Shown: positions 45,046 to 54,444, counted from the stretch's first letter. The stretch: DNA of 64,000 nucleotides from Shewanella sp. HN-41 (GCF_000217915.1 NZ_AFOZ01000002.1:38146-102145), one strand, 5' to 3'. The notes: a model not told the origin generated them from the letters alone. A program made the numbers and translations.

Positions 45046-46040
45046 GAATCCAGTCTCGGTCTAAACAGCGCGGAGTCGCGCTGATTGTAGTGCTACTGAT
45101 CGTCGCCTTGGTGGTGATTGTCGCCACTAATATTACCAGTCGCAATCAGTTGTCTATGCGCCGAACCTTAAATTTAGCCCAGTACGATCAGGCCTATTGG
45201 TATGCGATTTCCGCCGAAGAACTGGCGAAGAAGATCCTTAAGCAGGACTTAGATGACTCCGAGGGGCGGGTGCACAGGCAGCAATATTGGGCCATGGCCG
45301 ATGTGGTTTTTCCGGCTGAATATGGTGAAATTGCCGGTAAGATCACCGATATGCGTGCCTGTTTTAACTTAAATGCCCTGTCGGCCACCACTAAAGAAGT
45401 GGAAAACGGCCAGCCGAAGCTGCCCCTAGCGGCTAAACAATATAAGGCATTATTAGTGAGTTTAGGGATGGATGATTTTACGGCGGATCATCTTACTCAA
45501 ACCCTGAAAGATTATATCGATGAAGATACAGTGGCTAGCCCCTATGGCGCCGAAGATGCCGAGTACGAAGCGCGAAATGTGCCTTATCGCGCGGCGAATA
45601 CCCTGATGAACCACCGCAGCGAGTTAAGGGCGGTGATAGGTTATACCCAAGATATTTATCTGAAATTATTGCCCTATATTTGTGTTATTCCGGGCAATGA
45701 TAGACAACTGCTGAATGTGAACACCCTAGAGGTCGAGCAGGCTGCGCTACTGGCGGGCATGCTAGATAATCAGATTTCCGTCGGCGAGGCTGAAAGCATT
45801 ATCAACCAGCGCCCCGGTGACGGTTTTGCCAAGATCGATGATTTTTACGAATCCTCCTCCATGGGCTCGATCAAGTGGGAAGATGCGATGAAGTCGAGTT
45901 TTGTCACTGAAAGCCAATATTTTCTGTTGGCCTCGGGGGCGAAAGTCGATAACGCCATTTTTAGGATGGAGAGCGTGCTCAAAAAGGGCGGCGGCAACAA
46001 AATGGATGTGCTCACCCGTCAGTTTGGTGGACAAAAATAA
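45042..46040 (+). CDS. gspK: Minor pseudopilin GspK
   Basis: The protein has 332 residues. The signal is KQRG/VALIVVLLIVALVVIVA; like other GspK proteins it lacks Glu5. The large alpha-domain insertion (about 100-220, FNLNALSATTKEVENGQPKL, DYIDEDTVASPYGAEDAEYE) and the calcium-type loops mark the tip pseudopilin. It starts within the gspJ stop (ATGA). Confidence 0.95.
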   Translation: MRIQSRSKQRGVALIVVLLIVALVVIVATNITSRNQLSMRRTLNLAQYDQAYWYAISAEELAKKILKQDLDDSEGRVHRQQYWAMADVVFPAEYGEIAGKITDMRACFNLNALSATTKEVENGQPKLPLAAKQYKALLVSLGMDDFTADHLTQTLKDYIDEDTVASPYGAEDAEYEARNVPYRAANTLMNHRSELRAVIGYTQDIYLKLLPYICVIPGNDRQLLNVNTLEVEQAALLAGMLDNQISVGEAESIINQRPGDGFAKIDDFYESSSMGSIKWEDAMKSSFVTESQYFLLASGAKVDNAIFRMESVLKKGGGNKMDVLTRQFGGQK

Positions 46041-46087
46041 TAGCAAACACGCTCAACCTTTAAGGTTGAAGCTGGTGGAGAAAAACT

Positions 46088-47275
46088 GTGAGTGAACGGC
46101 TATTTATTCGCTTAGGCAGAACCGCAGAGCAGGCTTGCTCTTGGTTAGTATGGTCCGAACAAGAACAAGAGATTATCGCCTCTGGCGAGCTTGCCAACGC
46201 CCAAGGTTTATCAACCTTAACCGAGCGGGCGGGAAATCGTCCCATCGATGTGCTTGTGCCTGCATCGGCAATGACATTAACCAGTGTGAATCTGCCCGAA
46301 AAAGGCCAACGCCAAGCCCTAAAGGCACTGCCTTTTATGTTGGAAGAATCCATAGCGGATGATGTGGACGCTATGCATTTTACCGTTGGGCCGCGCAGTG
46401 GCGATGCATTAAGTGTGATCGCGGTCGCCCACGAGCAGATGCAAACTTGGCTGAATTGTTTGACCGAAGCGGGGTTAAAGGTCAAACGTATCGTTCCCGA
46501 TTGTTTAGCCTTGCCATTGCAGGAATGCCAATGGGCGGCAATGAATTATGGTAATGAACTGCTGCTGAGAACGGGCCTCGGCACGGGGCAAAGCTTGCCT
46601 CTGCCTTGGTTGCCAGTGGCGATGAAACAACTCGTCGATAAAGAGCAAGAAGTCTCAGTGGCGAGTTATACCGAGATGGCCCTCGAAGGTGTCGAACTTA
46701 AACCTCAACCCTTAGATCTGCCTATGTTAGTGCTCGCCCGTGGCATTTTACATGCGCCAGTGAACTTACTGAGCGGCGTTTACACGCCAAAGCGCGAGTA
46801 CAGTAAGCAGCTGCTCCAGTGGAAAAACGCCGCGATAGTGCTTGCCGTTGCTTGTCTGTTGGCCTTAGTGAATAAAGGGCTGACCATCTATCAAGTGAAC
46901 GGTCAGATTGCCGATCTTAAAGCTCAGAGTGAGTCGATTTATCAACAAGTCGTGCCTGGAAACTCTCGGATAGTGAACCTGCGTTCGCAGATGGAAAGCC
47001 AGTTGCGCTCGTTGCAGGGGCAAGGTAGCGGCGCCGAGTTTTTTGCTATGCTCGATGGTTTGCAGGATGCCTTTAAGCAAGTACCTGAACTTAAACCTAA
47101 TAGCTTAAGATTTGAGAGCGCGCGCAACGAAATCCGTATGCAAGTTACCGCCAAGGACTACGCGCAAATTGAAAAGTTTAAAGAGATTGTCGGCCGTCGT
47201 TTCCAAATGGATGGCGGCACTATGAATAGCGGTGAAGATCAAGTCACCAGCACCTTAACTTTGAGGAGCAAATAA
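46088..47275 (+). CDS. gspL: Type II secretion inner-membrane protein GspL
   Basis: The protein has 395 residues and starts at GTG 46088 with GGTGGAG about 7 nt upstream. The N-terminal cytoplasmic actin-like domain (about 1-240) binds GspE. One helix lies near 247-264 (NAAIVLAVACLLALVNKGLT). The C-terminal periplasmic ferredoxin-like domain ends with STLTLRSK. A short palindrome tcaacctttaaggttga (46053-46069) lies in the 47-bp gap after gspK. Confidence 0.93.
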   Translation: MSERLFIRLGRTAEQACSWLVWSEQEQEIIASGELANAQGLSTLTERAGNRPIDVLVPASAMTLTSVNLPEKGQRQALKALPFMLEESIADDVDAMHFTVGPRSGDALSVIAVAHEQMQTWLNCLTEAGLKVKRIVPDCLALPLQECQWAAMNYGNELLLRTGLGTGQSLPLPWLPVAMKQLVDKEQEVSVASYTEMALEGVELKPQPLDLPMLVLARGILHAPVNLLSGVYTPKREYSKQLLQWKNAAIVLAVACLLALVNKGLTIYQVNGQIADLKAQSESIYQQVVPGNSRIVNLRSQMESQLRSLQGQGSGAEFFAMLDGLQDAFKQVPELKPNSLRFESARNEIRMQVTAKDYAQIEKFKEIVGRRFQMDGGTMNSGEDQVTSTLTLRSK

Positions 47276-47276
47276 G

Positions 47277-47753
47277 ATGGATAATTTGCGGACTTGGTGG
47301 CAAGGGCTTGCATCCCGTGAGCAACAGTTAGTGGGTTTTGGTGGCGTATTTTTACTGGTTGGCGTGCTCTACTGGGGCATTTGGGCACCCATAACTCAAG
47401 CTGAGGCCGATGCGCTGCGCAATCTTAGTGCACAGCAACAGACCTTAAACTATGTAAAACAAACGGCCAATAAAATCGCAGGGCTTAAACAAGGTGGAGC
47501 CAAGCCTACCACGACGGGCAGTTTAAGTTCAGTCGTTAACCAAACTGCGGGCAACTATGGGTTAGTGATCACTCGCATGCAACCCCAGGGTGATAAGATC
47601 CAAGTGTGGATGGATGATGTACCATTCGATGCCTTGCTCGGTTATCTCGGTGAGCTAGTGCAGAAAAAGGGCCTGTCCCTTGAGAGTGTCGATTTGGCGG
47701 AGGCCGACGCGCCAGGTTATGTCAAAGTGAGACGCATCCAATTAGCGCAATAG
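47277..47753 (+). CDS. gspM: Type II secretion inner-membrane protein GspM
   Basis: The protein has 158 residues, with a cytoplasmic N-terminus, one helix (about 20-37, VGFGGVFLLVGVLYWGIW), a coiled stretch and a periplasmic ferredoxin-like domain (LSSVVNQTAGNYGLVITRMQ, VPFDALLGYLGELVQKKGL). It pairs with GspL in the assembly platform. It begins 1 bp after the gspL stop. Confidence 0.93.
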   Translation: MDNLRTWWQGLASREQQLVGFGGVFLLVGVLYWGIWAPITQAEADALRNLSAQQQTLNYVKQTANKIAGLKQGGAKPTTTGSLSSVVNQTAGNYGLVITRMQPQGDKIQVWMDDVPFDALLGYLGELVQKKGLSLESVDLAEADAPGYVKVRRIQLAQ

Positions 47754-47766
47754 ATAAGGTGTAGTT

Positions 47767-48528
47767 GTGAGTTTGATAAAGAAAATCATCATAGGCGTAC
47801 TGATTTATTTAGTATTTTTAGTGGCATTATTCCCGGCCAACATAGCGCTGAGCCTAGCACCATTACCTGCAAACGTGAAAGTGTCAGGGGTGAGTGGCAG
47901 TATTTGGTCCGGCAATATTGAGAGTTTAAATTTACAGCAAAGGCAACTTGAGCAAGTGCGATGGGAACTCAGCCCATGGGCATTATTGTTAGGCAAAGTG
48001 AGTATCGATATCCAAGTCGGTAGCCGCGCTACCCCCGTGAGTGCTAAAGGCTTAATCACTTGGTCAATGGGCGGGGTTAACGCCCAAGGTTTACGCTTCG
48101 AAGCACCCGATAGTTTCTTGATTGGCAACGCCAAGCTGCCCTTTAAAACCGAAATTCAAGGTGAGGTCAGCCTGCTGGTTGAAACCCTAGAACAGGGTAA
48201 GCCTTGGTGTGAGCAGTTAACGGGTAAACTGTTTTTAAATCAAACTAATGTGAAGAACCAATTTGGCGATTACCCCCTGGGCAATATCGAACTTGGCCTA
48301 AGCTGCGTTGATGGTAAAGCGCAGCTCGCCACCGATGAGAGCAAAAACCAGCTAGGGATTGCCGGTACTCTGCAGTTAGATGAAGGCAATATGCTTAAGG
48401 TTGCCGCTAAGATTAAAGAAACGGCCGAGCAACCTGAAGATATGCGTAACTCCTTAAGTATGCTAGGTAAACGCGGTAGTGATGGCTATTTCCCTGTGGT
48501 ATATCAAGGGCGAATTCCTGGGCTCTAA
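47767..48528 (+). CDS. gspN: Type II secretion protein GspN
   Basis: The protein has 253 residues and starts at GTG 47767 (AAGGTGTA upstream). One N-terminal helix (VLIYLVFLVALFPANIALSL) is followed by a beta-rich periplasmic domain (VSGVSGSIWSGNIESLNLQQ). GspN is an accessory subunit found in many but not all type II systems. It is the last gene of the operon and ends at the terminator at 48544. No gspO (prepilin peptidase) follows; pilD elsewhere would supply it. Confidence 0.9.
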   Translation: MSLIKKIIIGVLIYLVFLVALFPANIALSLAPLPANVKVSGVSGSIWSGNIESLNLQQRQLEQVRWELSPWALLLGKVSIDIQVGSRATPVSAKGLITWSMGGVNAQGLRFEAPDSFLIGNAKLPFKTEIQGEVSLLVETLEQGKPWCEQLTGKLFLNQTNVKNQFGDYPLGNIELGLSCVDGKAQLATDESKNQLGIAGTLQLDEGNMLKVAAKIKETAEQPEDMRNSLSMLGKRGSDGYFPVVYQGRIPGL

Positions 48529-48543
48529 GCCTCTGTTTATCAG

Positions 48544-48568
48544 AAAGGCACCCTATGGTGCCTTTTTT
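48544..48568 (+). terminator. Terminator of the gsp operon
   Basis: The stem aaaggcacc / ggtgccttt has a 4-nt loop (ctat) and is followed by TTT, 15 bp after the gspN stop. The reverse orientation also has a short T-run, so it can serve the convergent yrfG gene. Confidence 0.9.
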
Positions 48569-48585
48569 ATGGGCGAGCACCGGTA

Positions 48586-49248
48586 CTAGCGGCGAAGATC
48601 ATCCAAGAGCAAGTGGTAATCGTTAATCGCGGGAAAATCATTAAAGGCTTTGAGTGGCTTTTGGCTGTCTGGGTTAGTGATCCCCAACTGATGGGCCACC
48701 CCTGCGAGGCGCGCCGCATTCAGAATTGGCTCGCTATCATCGATAAAGAGGCAACGGTTTGGATCTAAGGCAAATTTTTCAAACAGGGTCTGCCAAAATT
48801 GCGGGTGCTCCTTGGGATAACCTGTCTCATGGCTGGAGATCATCGCATCTAAGCCTGTCGCTAGTTCAGTGTGTTCAAGTTTTAGTGCCAGACTTTTGGG
48901 GTGGGCGTTAGTCACTAAAATCCGTTTTTTACCCGCCGCAGCGAGGGCATCGAGAAAGGGCATACTATCTTGGCGTAACTGGATACGGTCAACCAAGGTA
49001 CGGTGCAGGCCCATAATGTCGAGCTGAAGCTGCGTCTGCCAATAGTCGAGACAATACCAATCGAGCGTACCCGCCACTTTACCATAGGCATCGACCACCA
49101 ATTGCTGTGCTTGGTCGTGACTTATTCCCCTCTGTCTGCCCAACTCCTGTGGCACTAGGCTCAGCCAAAAATGGTTGTCGAAGTGTAAATCGAGCAGGGT
49201 ACCATCCATATCGAGCAGTACAGTATCAATCGTCTTCCAATCAAACAT
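48586..49248 (-). CDS. yrfG: GMP/IMP 5'-nucleotidase YrfG (HAD family)
   Basis: The protein has 220 residues from MFDWKTIDTV. It is a HAD-fold phosphatase: motif I LLDMDGTLLDL (nucleophile Asp and acid Asp), motif II VTNAH, motif III Lys in ETGYPKEHPQ, and motif IV LFIDDSEP. It dephosphorylates purine mononucleotides. In E. coli the gene lies just before hslR-hslO and next to nudE. Here it is separated from hslOR by the gsp operon, and the gene expected beyond it (nudE) is replaced by an accessory region. Confidence 0.92.
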   Translation of the reverse strand: MFDWKTIDTVLLDMDGTLLDLHFDNHFWLSLVPQELGRQRGISHDQAQQLVVDAYGKVAGTLDWYCLDYWQTQLQLDIMGLHRTLVDRIQLRQDSMPFLDALAAAGKKRILVTNAHPKSLALKLEHTELATGLDAMISSHETGYPKEHPQFWQTLFEKFALDPNRCLFIDDSEPILNAARLAGVAHQLGITNPDSQKPLKAFNDFPAINDYHLLLDDLRR

Positions 49249-49381
49249 GGGTATTTCCTGTGTTGTTAAGCAGAGCAAACTGAGTGTCTACAGGGATTTA
49301 AATCAGTACATCTTGTATGCTGAACACTTTGTGCTAGGCTTGGTTAATTCGATTTTTTGCCTAAAAATAAGACACTTGGAT

Positions 49382-49981
49382 ATGGATATCTGTTCTTTTG
49401 CCCTATTAGATCAAGTTTCAGACCCCCTTAGTTTACAGCAAGAGCTAGCGGCCTTGCTGCGGCAAAATTGGTTACCCCATGTGAATCATAGTGATTATAG
49501 CGAAGGACACCAAGGGGGGTGGGATGTACTACCTTTGCGCTGCGCCGCCGAGTATCAAGCCGCACATCCTATCTTGCAAGCCTTTGCCATTACTGCTGGC
49601 GAACATTGGCAGAACTTACCTTGCCTAGATTCGAGCCCCATCTTACTCAGTTTACTTCAGTCATTAACTTGCCCGATTAAATCGGTACGTTTGATGCGAT
49701 TGTATCCGGGCGCAGAGATCAAACCCCATAGAGATATAGGGCTCTGTTTAGCGCAGGGCGAAGCAAGATTGCACTTACCTCTGCAAACCAATGATGCCTT
49801 AAATTTTTATGTGGATGGTAAGCGTGTACCTATGCTGGCCGGAGAGCTTTGGTATATCAATGCCGACCAAGTCCATTGGGTCGAGAATAAAGGACAGGAA
49901 GCGCGCATCAATTTAGTGATTGATTGTGAAGTGAATACTTGGCTAAGGGAATGGCTCTATGCCGCAAAAATCAGAGCTTGA
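49382..49981 (+). CDS. Aspartyl/asparaginyl beta-hydroxylase-like dioxygenase
   Basis: The protein has 199 residues from MDICSFALLDQ. The double-stranded beta-helix family PF05118 is indicated by VRLMRLYPGAEIKPHRDIG (Fe ligands His116 and Asp118), LHLPLQTND, and ELWYINADQVHWVEN (third ligand His165), followed by ARINLVID, whose Arg would bind 2-oxoglutarate. These enzymes hydroxylate Asp/Asn side chains in proteins or peptides. It opens the accessory operon and overlaps the next gene by 23 bp. The upstream part of the frame overlaps yrfG and is not used. Confidence 0.85.
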   Translation: MDICSFALLDQVSDPLSLQQELAALLRQNWLPHVNHSDYSEGHQGGWDVLPLRCAAEYQAAHPILQAFAITAGEHWQNLPCLDSSPILLSLLQSLTCPIKSVRLMRLYPGAEIKPHRDIGLCLAQGEARLHLPLQTNDALNFYVDGKRVPMLAGELWYINADQVHWVENKGQEARINLVIDCEVNTWLREWLYAAKIRA

Positions 49982-51950
49982 ATCAGGACTGAGTGCAGAG
50001 ATTGAAACGTTAATTCACTTCGCCAACGCGTTATTACAGGCCTCTACGGCTGGGGAGGCTAAACGGCTTATCGAGCCTATGCTGGCGCAATTATGTGCCA
50101 TGGCAGAAATTGAATTACATCCCGAGTATTTTGTGGATACAGAGGCGAGTACTACAGCTTTTGGTAAGGCGGTATCGCTCACGACTGCGGCCCAGTGTGC
50201 CGAAGATCCCGAACGCGGGCGGGTGTTTATTCAGGGTATTTATCAAGCGATTCAGGATAAGTTAGCGCTAAATCCACGGTGTGCGGTACAGATTTTATAT
50301 GCGGGTACCGGGCCATTTGCCTGGTTGCTATTGCCTTTGTTGCCGCTATTTTCTGCGCGTCAAATTCAAGTGACCTTACTCGACATTCACCAAGCCTCGT
50401 TAGATAAAGTTGCCAAGCTGATTAAACATTTTCAGTTAGCCGATCGTGTGGCGGCGTTTGTCTGTGCCGACGCAACCCTTTGGCAACCCGAACCGCAGCA
50501 AACCTTTGATCTCATTATCTCGGAAACCATGAAGCACCTGTTACAGCAGGAACCTCAGGTGCAAATCTTTAGTCATCTACAGGCTTATCTCAAGGAAGGC
50601 GGCGGTTTAATCCCCGAGTCGATTGAACTGGACGCATGGCTCGATATTAAGGGCAAGGATCTTACCTATTTAGGGCCATTATTCTGCCTCGATTTACCCA
50701 ATGCCCGCCGTCTCGAGCAGGGTGATCTTAGTATCTTGACGGGCAGTTTACCGTTGCCCGACTTCCATCCCCAAGCGGTTACCCTTAAGCTCACTACCCA
50801 AGTTCGAGTATATGGGTCGCATGGCTTAGCTGAAAATCAGTCCCAATTGACTCTGCCCCAATATAAACAATCACTTTGGCTTAAACCTTTGAGTCGAATT
50901 AGCTTTTGTTACCAACAGGGTGAGTATCCTGACTTTAAATTCGAGTATCAGGCGTCAAAAACGGCACTGGTGGGGAGTGACGATCTAAGCTGCATAGGCA
51001 TTTATCATCTGCAGCGGCTCTGGCAAAAGGTACAGCTACGCAAACGCGGGGAGCCATTCAGTGAACGCGTTAACGAATGGTGTTTAGACAAAGCCTTGCT
51101 CGATCTCTGTGGTATAGGATTAGAGCCTGGAATGAAAGTGCTCTACCAATATGATAACCAACAAGAATTTATCAATGCTATTCGACAGGTAACTAAACTC
51201 ACTGCCGCAGATATTGACGGCATTAATCGACACTTGCATGACTTATCCCAAGGGACTGCGCCAACCCAAGTGAGCCTATCGCACCCACGTAAAGTACTCA
51301 GCGATGCCCAGCTCGACTTTTGGCTGCGTGAAGGCTACTTAGTGATCCCAAAGGCCCTATCGGCAGAACAATGCGCCGCGACTCGGGCCCTGATTTGGCA
51401 ACAGTTAGGTGCGAATGAACAGGATCCTGCGACTTGGTATCAATCCCATGAATTTATGCAGAAAATTATGCTGCAGCTATTTCGTCATCCCACGCTCGAT
51501 GGGAATCGTCGGACGCCTGTAATCCGTCAAGTATTTGAGCAATTATGGCAGCGAACCGATCTGGTGATGACAACCGATAGAGTTAGCTTTAACCCTCCCG
51601 AAACTTCTGCATGGCATTTCCCTGGGCCCGGTATGCATTGGGATATGCCATTACAACTTCCCGTCGAGTTTGGTACCCAAGGATTAATTTACCTGACCGA
51701 CACTAGTGCAGACCAAGGTGCATTCTGTTGCGTCCCCGGATTTCATCTCAAGATAGAGGCGTGGCTGCGTAGCCAGAACAAGTCTGATATCGAGCTACAG
51801 CAACAGGATTGGCACGAGTGGCCGATTAAATTCATAGCCGCAAATGCCGGCGATTTAATCATTTGGCACCATACTTTGCCCCACGGTGCGAGCCCCAATC
51901 GGGCCAAACTGCCGCGCATGGTGCAGTACATTAACATGTATCCCCTATGA
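49959..51950 (+). CDS. Fused SAM-methyltransferase and PhyH-type dioxygenase
   Basis: The protein has 663 residues. Residues about 85-230 are a class I methyltransferase (motif I ILYAGTGPFAWLL, acidic LLDIHQASL, then DLIISETMKHL, resembling PRMT-like loops). Residues about 440-663 are a phytanoyl-CoA-dioxygenase-like domain (LDFWLREGYLVIPKALSAEQ). Its Fe ligands are H560-x-D562 (HWDM) and H642 (PHGASPNR), with Arg648 for 2-oxoglutarate. Such a fusion is rare. It may methylate and oxidise the same substrate. It overlaps genes on both sides. Confidence 0.82.
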   Translation: MPQKSELESGLSAEIETLIHFANALLQASTAGEAKRLIEPMLAQLCAMAEIELHPEYFVDTEASTTAFGKAVSLTTAAQCAEDPERGRVFIQGIYQAIQDKLALNPRCAVQILYAGTGPFAWLLLPLLPLFSARQIQVTLLDIHQASLDKVAKLIKHFQLADRVAAFVCADATLWQPEPQQTFDLIISETMKHLLQQEPQVQIFSHLQAYLKEGGGLIPESIELDAWLDIKGKDLTYLGPLFCLDLPNARRLEQGDLSILTGSLPLPDFHPQAVTLKLTTQVRVYGSHGLAENQSQLTLPQYKQSLWLKPLSRISFCYQQGEYPDFKFEYQASKTALVGSDDLSCIGIYHLQRLWQKVQLRKRGEPFSERVNEWCLDKALLDLCGIGLEPGMKVLYQYDNQQEFINAIRQVTKLTAADIDGINRHLHDLSQGTAPTQVSLSHPRKVLSDAQLDFWLREGYLVIPKALSAEQCAATRALIWQQLGANEQDPATWYQSHEFMQKIMLQLFRHPTLDGNRRTPVIRQVFEQLWQRTDLVMTTDRVSFNPPETSAWHFPGPGMHWDMPLQLPVEFGTQGLIYLTDTSADQGAFCCVPGFHLKIEAWLRSQNKSDIELQQQDWHEWPIKFIAANAGDLIIWHHTLPHGASPNRAKLPRMVQYINMYPL

Positions 51951-53071
51951 ACCCAGAACAACGCTATTGGTCGTTAGTACATAATTCCGCAGCCTTGATA
52001 GCGCTTGGCAAGGCGACGACTATGGTTGGGTTTTGCCGCTATTTGCGGCGATTCTGGTGTTTGCCAGACTATGGTGACGAGGCGTTGTTGGCGATTTTGT
52101 GGGCAGGGAATCGGCAAACTTTAACTGCTGATTTTTCCCTGTTATGCCAGTTTTGGGCGCCAGCAGACTATGACCCTAAACGCAGAGTATTAGAGTGGAT
52201 GTCCGCCGCAGAAAAACCGACTCATCCTTTCTACTCGGAACATATTTCTGCCGTGCGGGGTCAGTTATTGTCCGCCTTGATCAAACCTAAAACCGCTCTC
52301 TTACCAGTACCAAATCTTTCAGGAATGGTAGAACAAGTGCAGCCTAGCGGATTTATATTTCACCTTTCCCGCTGTGGCTCTACCTTAGTGTCGCGCAGTT
52401 TTACGGGGTTATCTAAATGCAGGGTGTTATCTGAATCGCCTTTGCTGACTCAAGTGTTACTGGACGGGAGTCTATCTGATATGCAAAGACGTGCGGCTTT
52501 AACATTTTGTATTAATACCCAAGGTCAGTTGTTTCATCCTGAACAGCATTTGTTGATTAAATGGAATGCGTGGGATTTGCAATTTTGGCCGTTGATCCTA
52601 TCACTTTATCCTCAAGTTCCCGTGTTATTACTACTTAGAGACCCCGTCGAGATCTTAGCCTCACAGCAAAAGTCTGCTGGATATCATATGGTGCGACAAC
52701 CGTCTCGACCTTTGTTCAGTGAATTATCAATACCAGAGGAGGAGTCGATACTGGAGTATCAATGCAAGGTATTACGCTTGTTATTGGATTATGGCTTAGA
52801 GATGAGTCAGCGTAGCCAAGTGATGGCCGTGGATTATCGGGAGCTCTTACCCGCGATAGCGAATAAAATCGCAAACTGGTTTTCGTTGGATCTCTCTCAA
52901 GAAGAGTGCATCCAAGTCGAACAATGCCAGTTAATACACGCTAAAACAGCCACGCAACCCTTTATGGCGGATTCCCAATCTAAGCAACGTTTTTTTACGG
53001 TTAAGCAAAAAGAACAGATCTACAGCGATTGCAACTGGTCAAACCTTAATCGATTTGAAGCTGAAAATTAA
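51947..53071 (+). CDS. Sulfotransferase-like protein
   Basis: The protein has 374 residues. The PAPS-binding 5'-phosphosulfate loop is FIFHLSRCGSTLVSRSF (about 134-150). The 3'-phosphate region is VPVLLLLRDPVEILASQQKS (LRDP with Arg/Ser ligands). The N-terminal 130 residues (WSLVHNSAALIALGK, FCRYLRRFWCLPDY) are a separate segment. It starts inside the stop codon of the MTase-PhyH gene (ATGA), so the three genes are translated together. The acceptor is unknown; proteins, peptides or glycans are possible. Confidence 0.8.
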   Translation: MNPEQRYWSLVHNSAALIALGKATTMVGFCRYLRRFWCLPDYGDEALLAILWAGNRQTLTADFSLLCQFWAPADYDPKRRVLEWMSAAEKPTHPFYSEHISAVRGQLLSALIKPKTALLPVPNLSGMVEQVQPSGFIFHLSRCGSTLVSRSFTGLSKCRVLSESPLLTQVLLDGSLSDMQRRAALTFCINTQGQLFHPEQHLLIKWNAWDLQFWPLILSLYPQVPVLLLLRDPVEILASQQKSAGYHMVRQPSRPLFSELSIPEEESILEYQCKVLRLLLDYGLEMSQRSQVMAVDYRELLPAIANKIANWFSLDLSQEECIQVEQCQLIHAKTATQPFMADSQSKQRFFTVKQKEQIYSDCNWSNLNRFEAEN

Positions 53072-53347
53072 CATGCTTCTTGTATTTTAGAGTAACGTAA
53101 ACTAGCTTTAACCAGCTGTGTATATTTAAAAAAATATCAGAAAGTTACGTTTTTATTCTAGGGATGGAAAATGCAATCATGTACTTTCAAGCAGTTAGCC
53201 GTTTTATTCTGCGAACACATTCCCCTGAGCCACGCTTTAAACCTGTCATTCGATTTGTCGAGTTTTGCTCGTTAACCCCGAGCTGCCACGGCGAATTAAT
53301 GAACTATACAGCGCTGTCAGAGTTAATTATTACAGGGAATGTATTTG
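53072..53347 (+). promoter_or_regulatory. AT-rich intergenic gap within the accessory region
   Basis: This 276-bp AT-rich gap probably holds the promoter for the GNAT/collar genes. A 69-codon frame (53164-53373) crosses it with a good-looking Met start, but it overlaps the GNAT start and has no family features. I leave it uncalled. Confidence 0.4.
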
Positions 53348-53839
53348 ATGGTAGAAGACATAGTATTACCTAAAGCCTATTCATTGCGTTACGCGTATAA
53401 AAATGACGATGCTTTTGTATTTGCACTATTTTGTTCTGCAAGGACGGAACTGTCTCTATTACCGCTTTCCCCACAGCAACGAGAGCTGTTAGTGCAGCAA
53501 CAATACCGCTTACAGCAAGCGGGTTATGCTGCCCAACATCCCCAAGCTGTGACTCTAATCATTGAATATCAATCAATTCCTATTGGCAAAATCACACTTA
53601 ATCCATCTGCTAATGGTGTCCATATCGTCGACTTTGTCATAGCGCCGCAATTTCGTGGCTATGGTTATGGTTCCGTCATTTTGGGTTCGGTAAAAGCCTA
53701 TGCCCAAGCAAAAGAGGCGAGTGTGAGCCTAAGCGTTGATCGACAAAATATGCGTGCGAAACAGTTATATCTTCGCTTGGGTTTCTTACCTTTTGAAATA
53801 TCACCTACTCAAGAATGGCTATCGTGGCCATCACCATAG
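53348..53839 (+). CDS. GNAT-family acetyltransferase of the accessory region
   Basis: The protein has 163 residues from MVEDIVLP (AGGGA 9 nt upstream). The GNAT fold is clear: IIEYQSIPIGKITLNP, HIVDFVIAPQFRGYGYGSVIL (acetyl-CoA loop R-G-x-G-x-G) and VSLSVDRQNMRAKQLYLRLGFLP (Asn-Ala-Ala-like turn). It precedes the three collar-domain genes by 83 bp. It may acetylate a component of the cluster. Confidence 0.85.
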   Translation: MVEDIVLPKAYSLRYAYKNDDAFVFALFCSARTELSLLPLSPQQRELLVQQQYRLQQAGYAAQHPQAVTLIIEYQSIPIGKITLNPSANGVHIVDFVIAPQFRGYGYGSVILGSVKAYAQAKEASVSLSVDRQNMRAKQLYLRLGFLPFEISPTQEWLSWPSP

Positions 53840-53922
53840 GTAGCGTTGTTTCGGGGAGAGGAAAGCGTGTGTAATCAACCTGATGATGTTTGGACAGGTG
53901 TGCTTTTATTAAGGAGTCATGG

Positions 53923-54444
53923 ATGTCTGATAATTTTCTTGGAGAAATTAAGCTTCTCCCCTACGAATGGGCACCTAAATATTGGGTTTTGTGTGCCGGG
54001 CAATTATTGCCAATCAATACCAATCAAGCGCTTTTTTCATTATTGGGTACGACCTACGGTGGCGACGGTGTAAATACCTTTGCGTTGCCTGATTTACGTG
54101 GTCGCGTACCGGTTCACCCGAATGTTGCTGCGGGTTTGCCACAGGGTAGCAAGGCGGGTGCAGAAAATGTAACCCTAGTACCCAACAACCTTCCTGCACA
54201 CAATCACTTGGTGATGGCCAGTTCTACGGCGGGCGATACCACGTTGTTTGCCGGCAATAATATTGCCGCCGCCAAGAACGCCGCAGGTGCTGTCAATTTG
54301 TATGGGCCTGCTGCAAGTTTACAAGCTTTGGATCCTGCAACGGTATCCAGTACCGGCGGTAACCAACCCCATCAGAATTGCCAGCCTTCACTGGTGATGA
54401 ATTATTGCATTGCCACTCAAGGCATTTACCCTTCACGTAACTAG
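53923..54444 (+). CDS. Phage-tail-collar domain protein 1 (microcystin-dependent type)
   Basis: The protein has 173 residues from MSDNFLGEIKLL (AAGGAG 7 nt upstream). The collar domain (PF07484) is FLGEIKLLPYEWAPKYWVLC, AGQLLPINTNQALFSLLGTT and YGGDGVNTFALPDLRGRVPV. A variable middle and the conserved ending ALNYCIATQGIYPSRN-like (MNYCIATQGIYPSRN) follow. There is no signal peptide. Similar MdpB-type proteins occur in cyanobacteria and many gammaproteobacteria outside phages; their function is largely unknown. Confidence 0.92.
   Translation: MSDNFLGEIKLLPYEWAPKYWVLCAGQLLPINTNQALFSLLGTTYGGDGVNTFALPDLRGRVPVHPNVAAGLPQGSKAGAENVTLVPNNLPAHNHLVMASSTAGDTTLFAGNNIAAAKNAAGAVNLYGPAASLQALDPATVSSTGGNQPHQNCQPSLVMNYCIATQGIYPSRN

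Noticed and set aside
53164..53373. 69-codon rightward frame before the GNAT gene
   Set aside because: It overlaps the better-supported GNAT start and has no family features.
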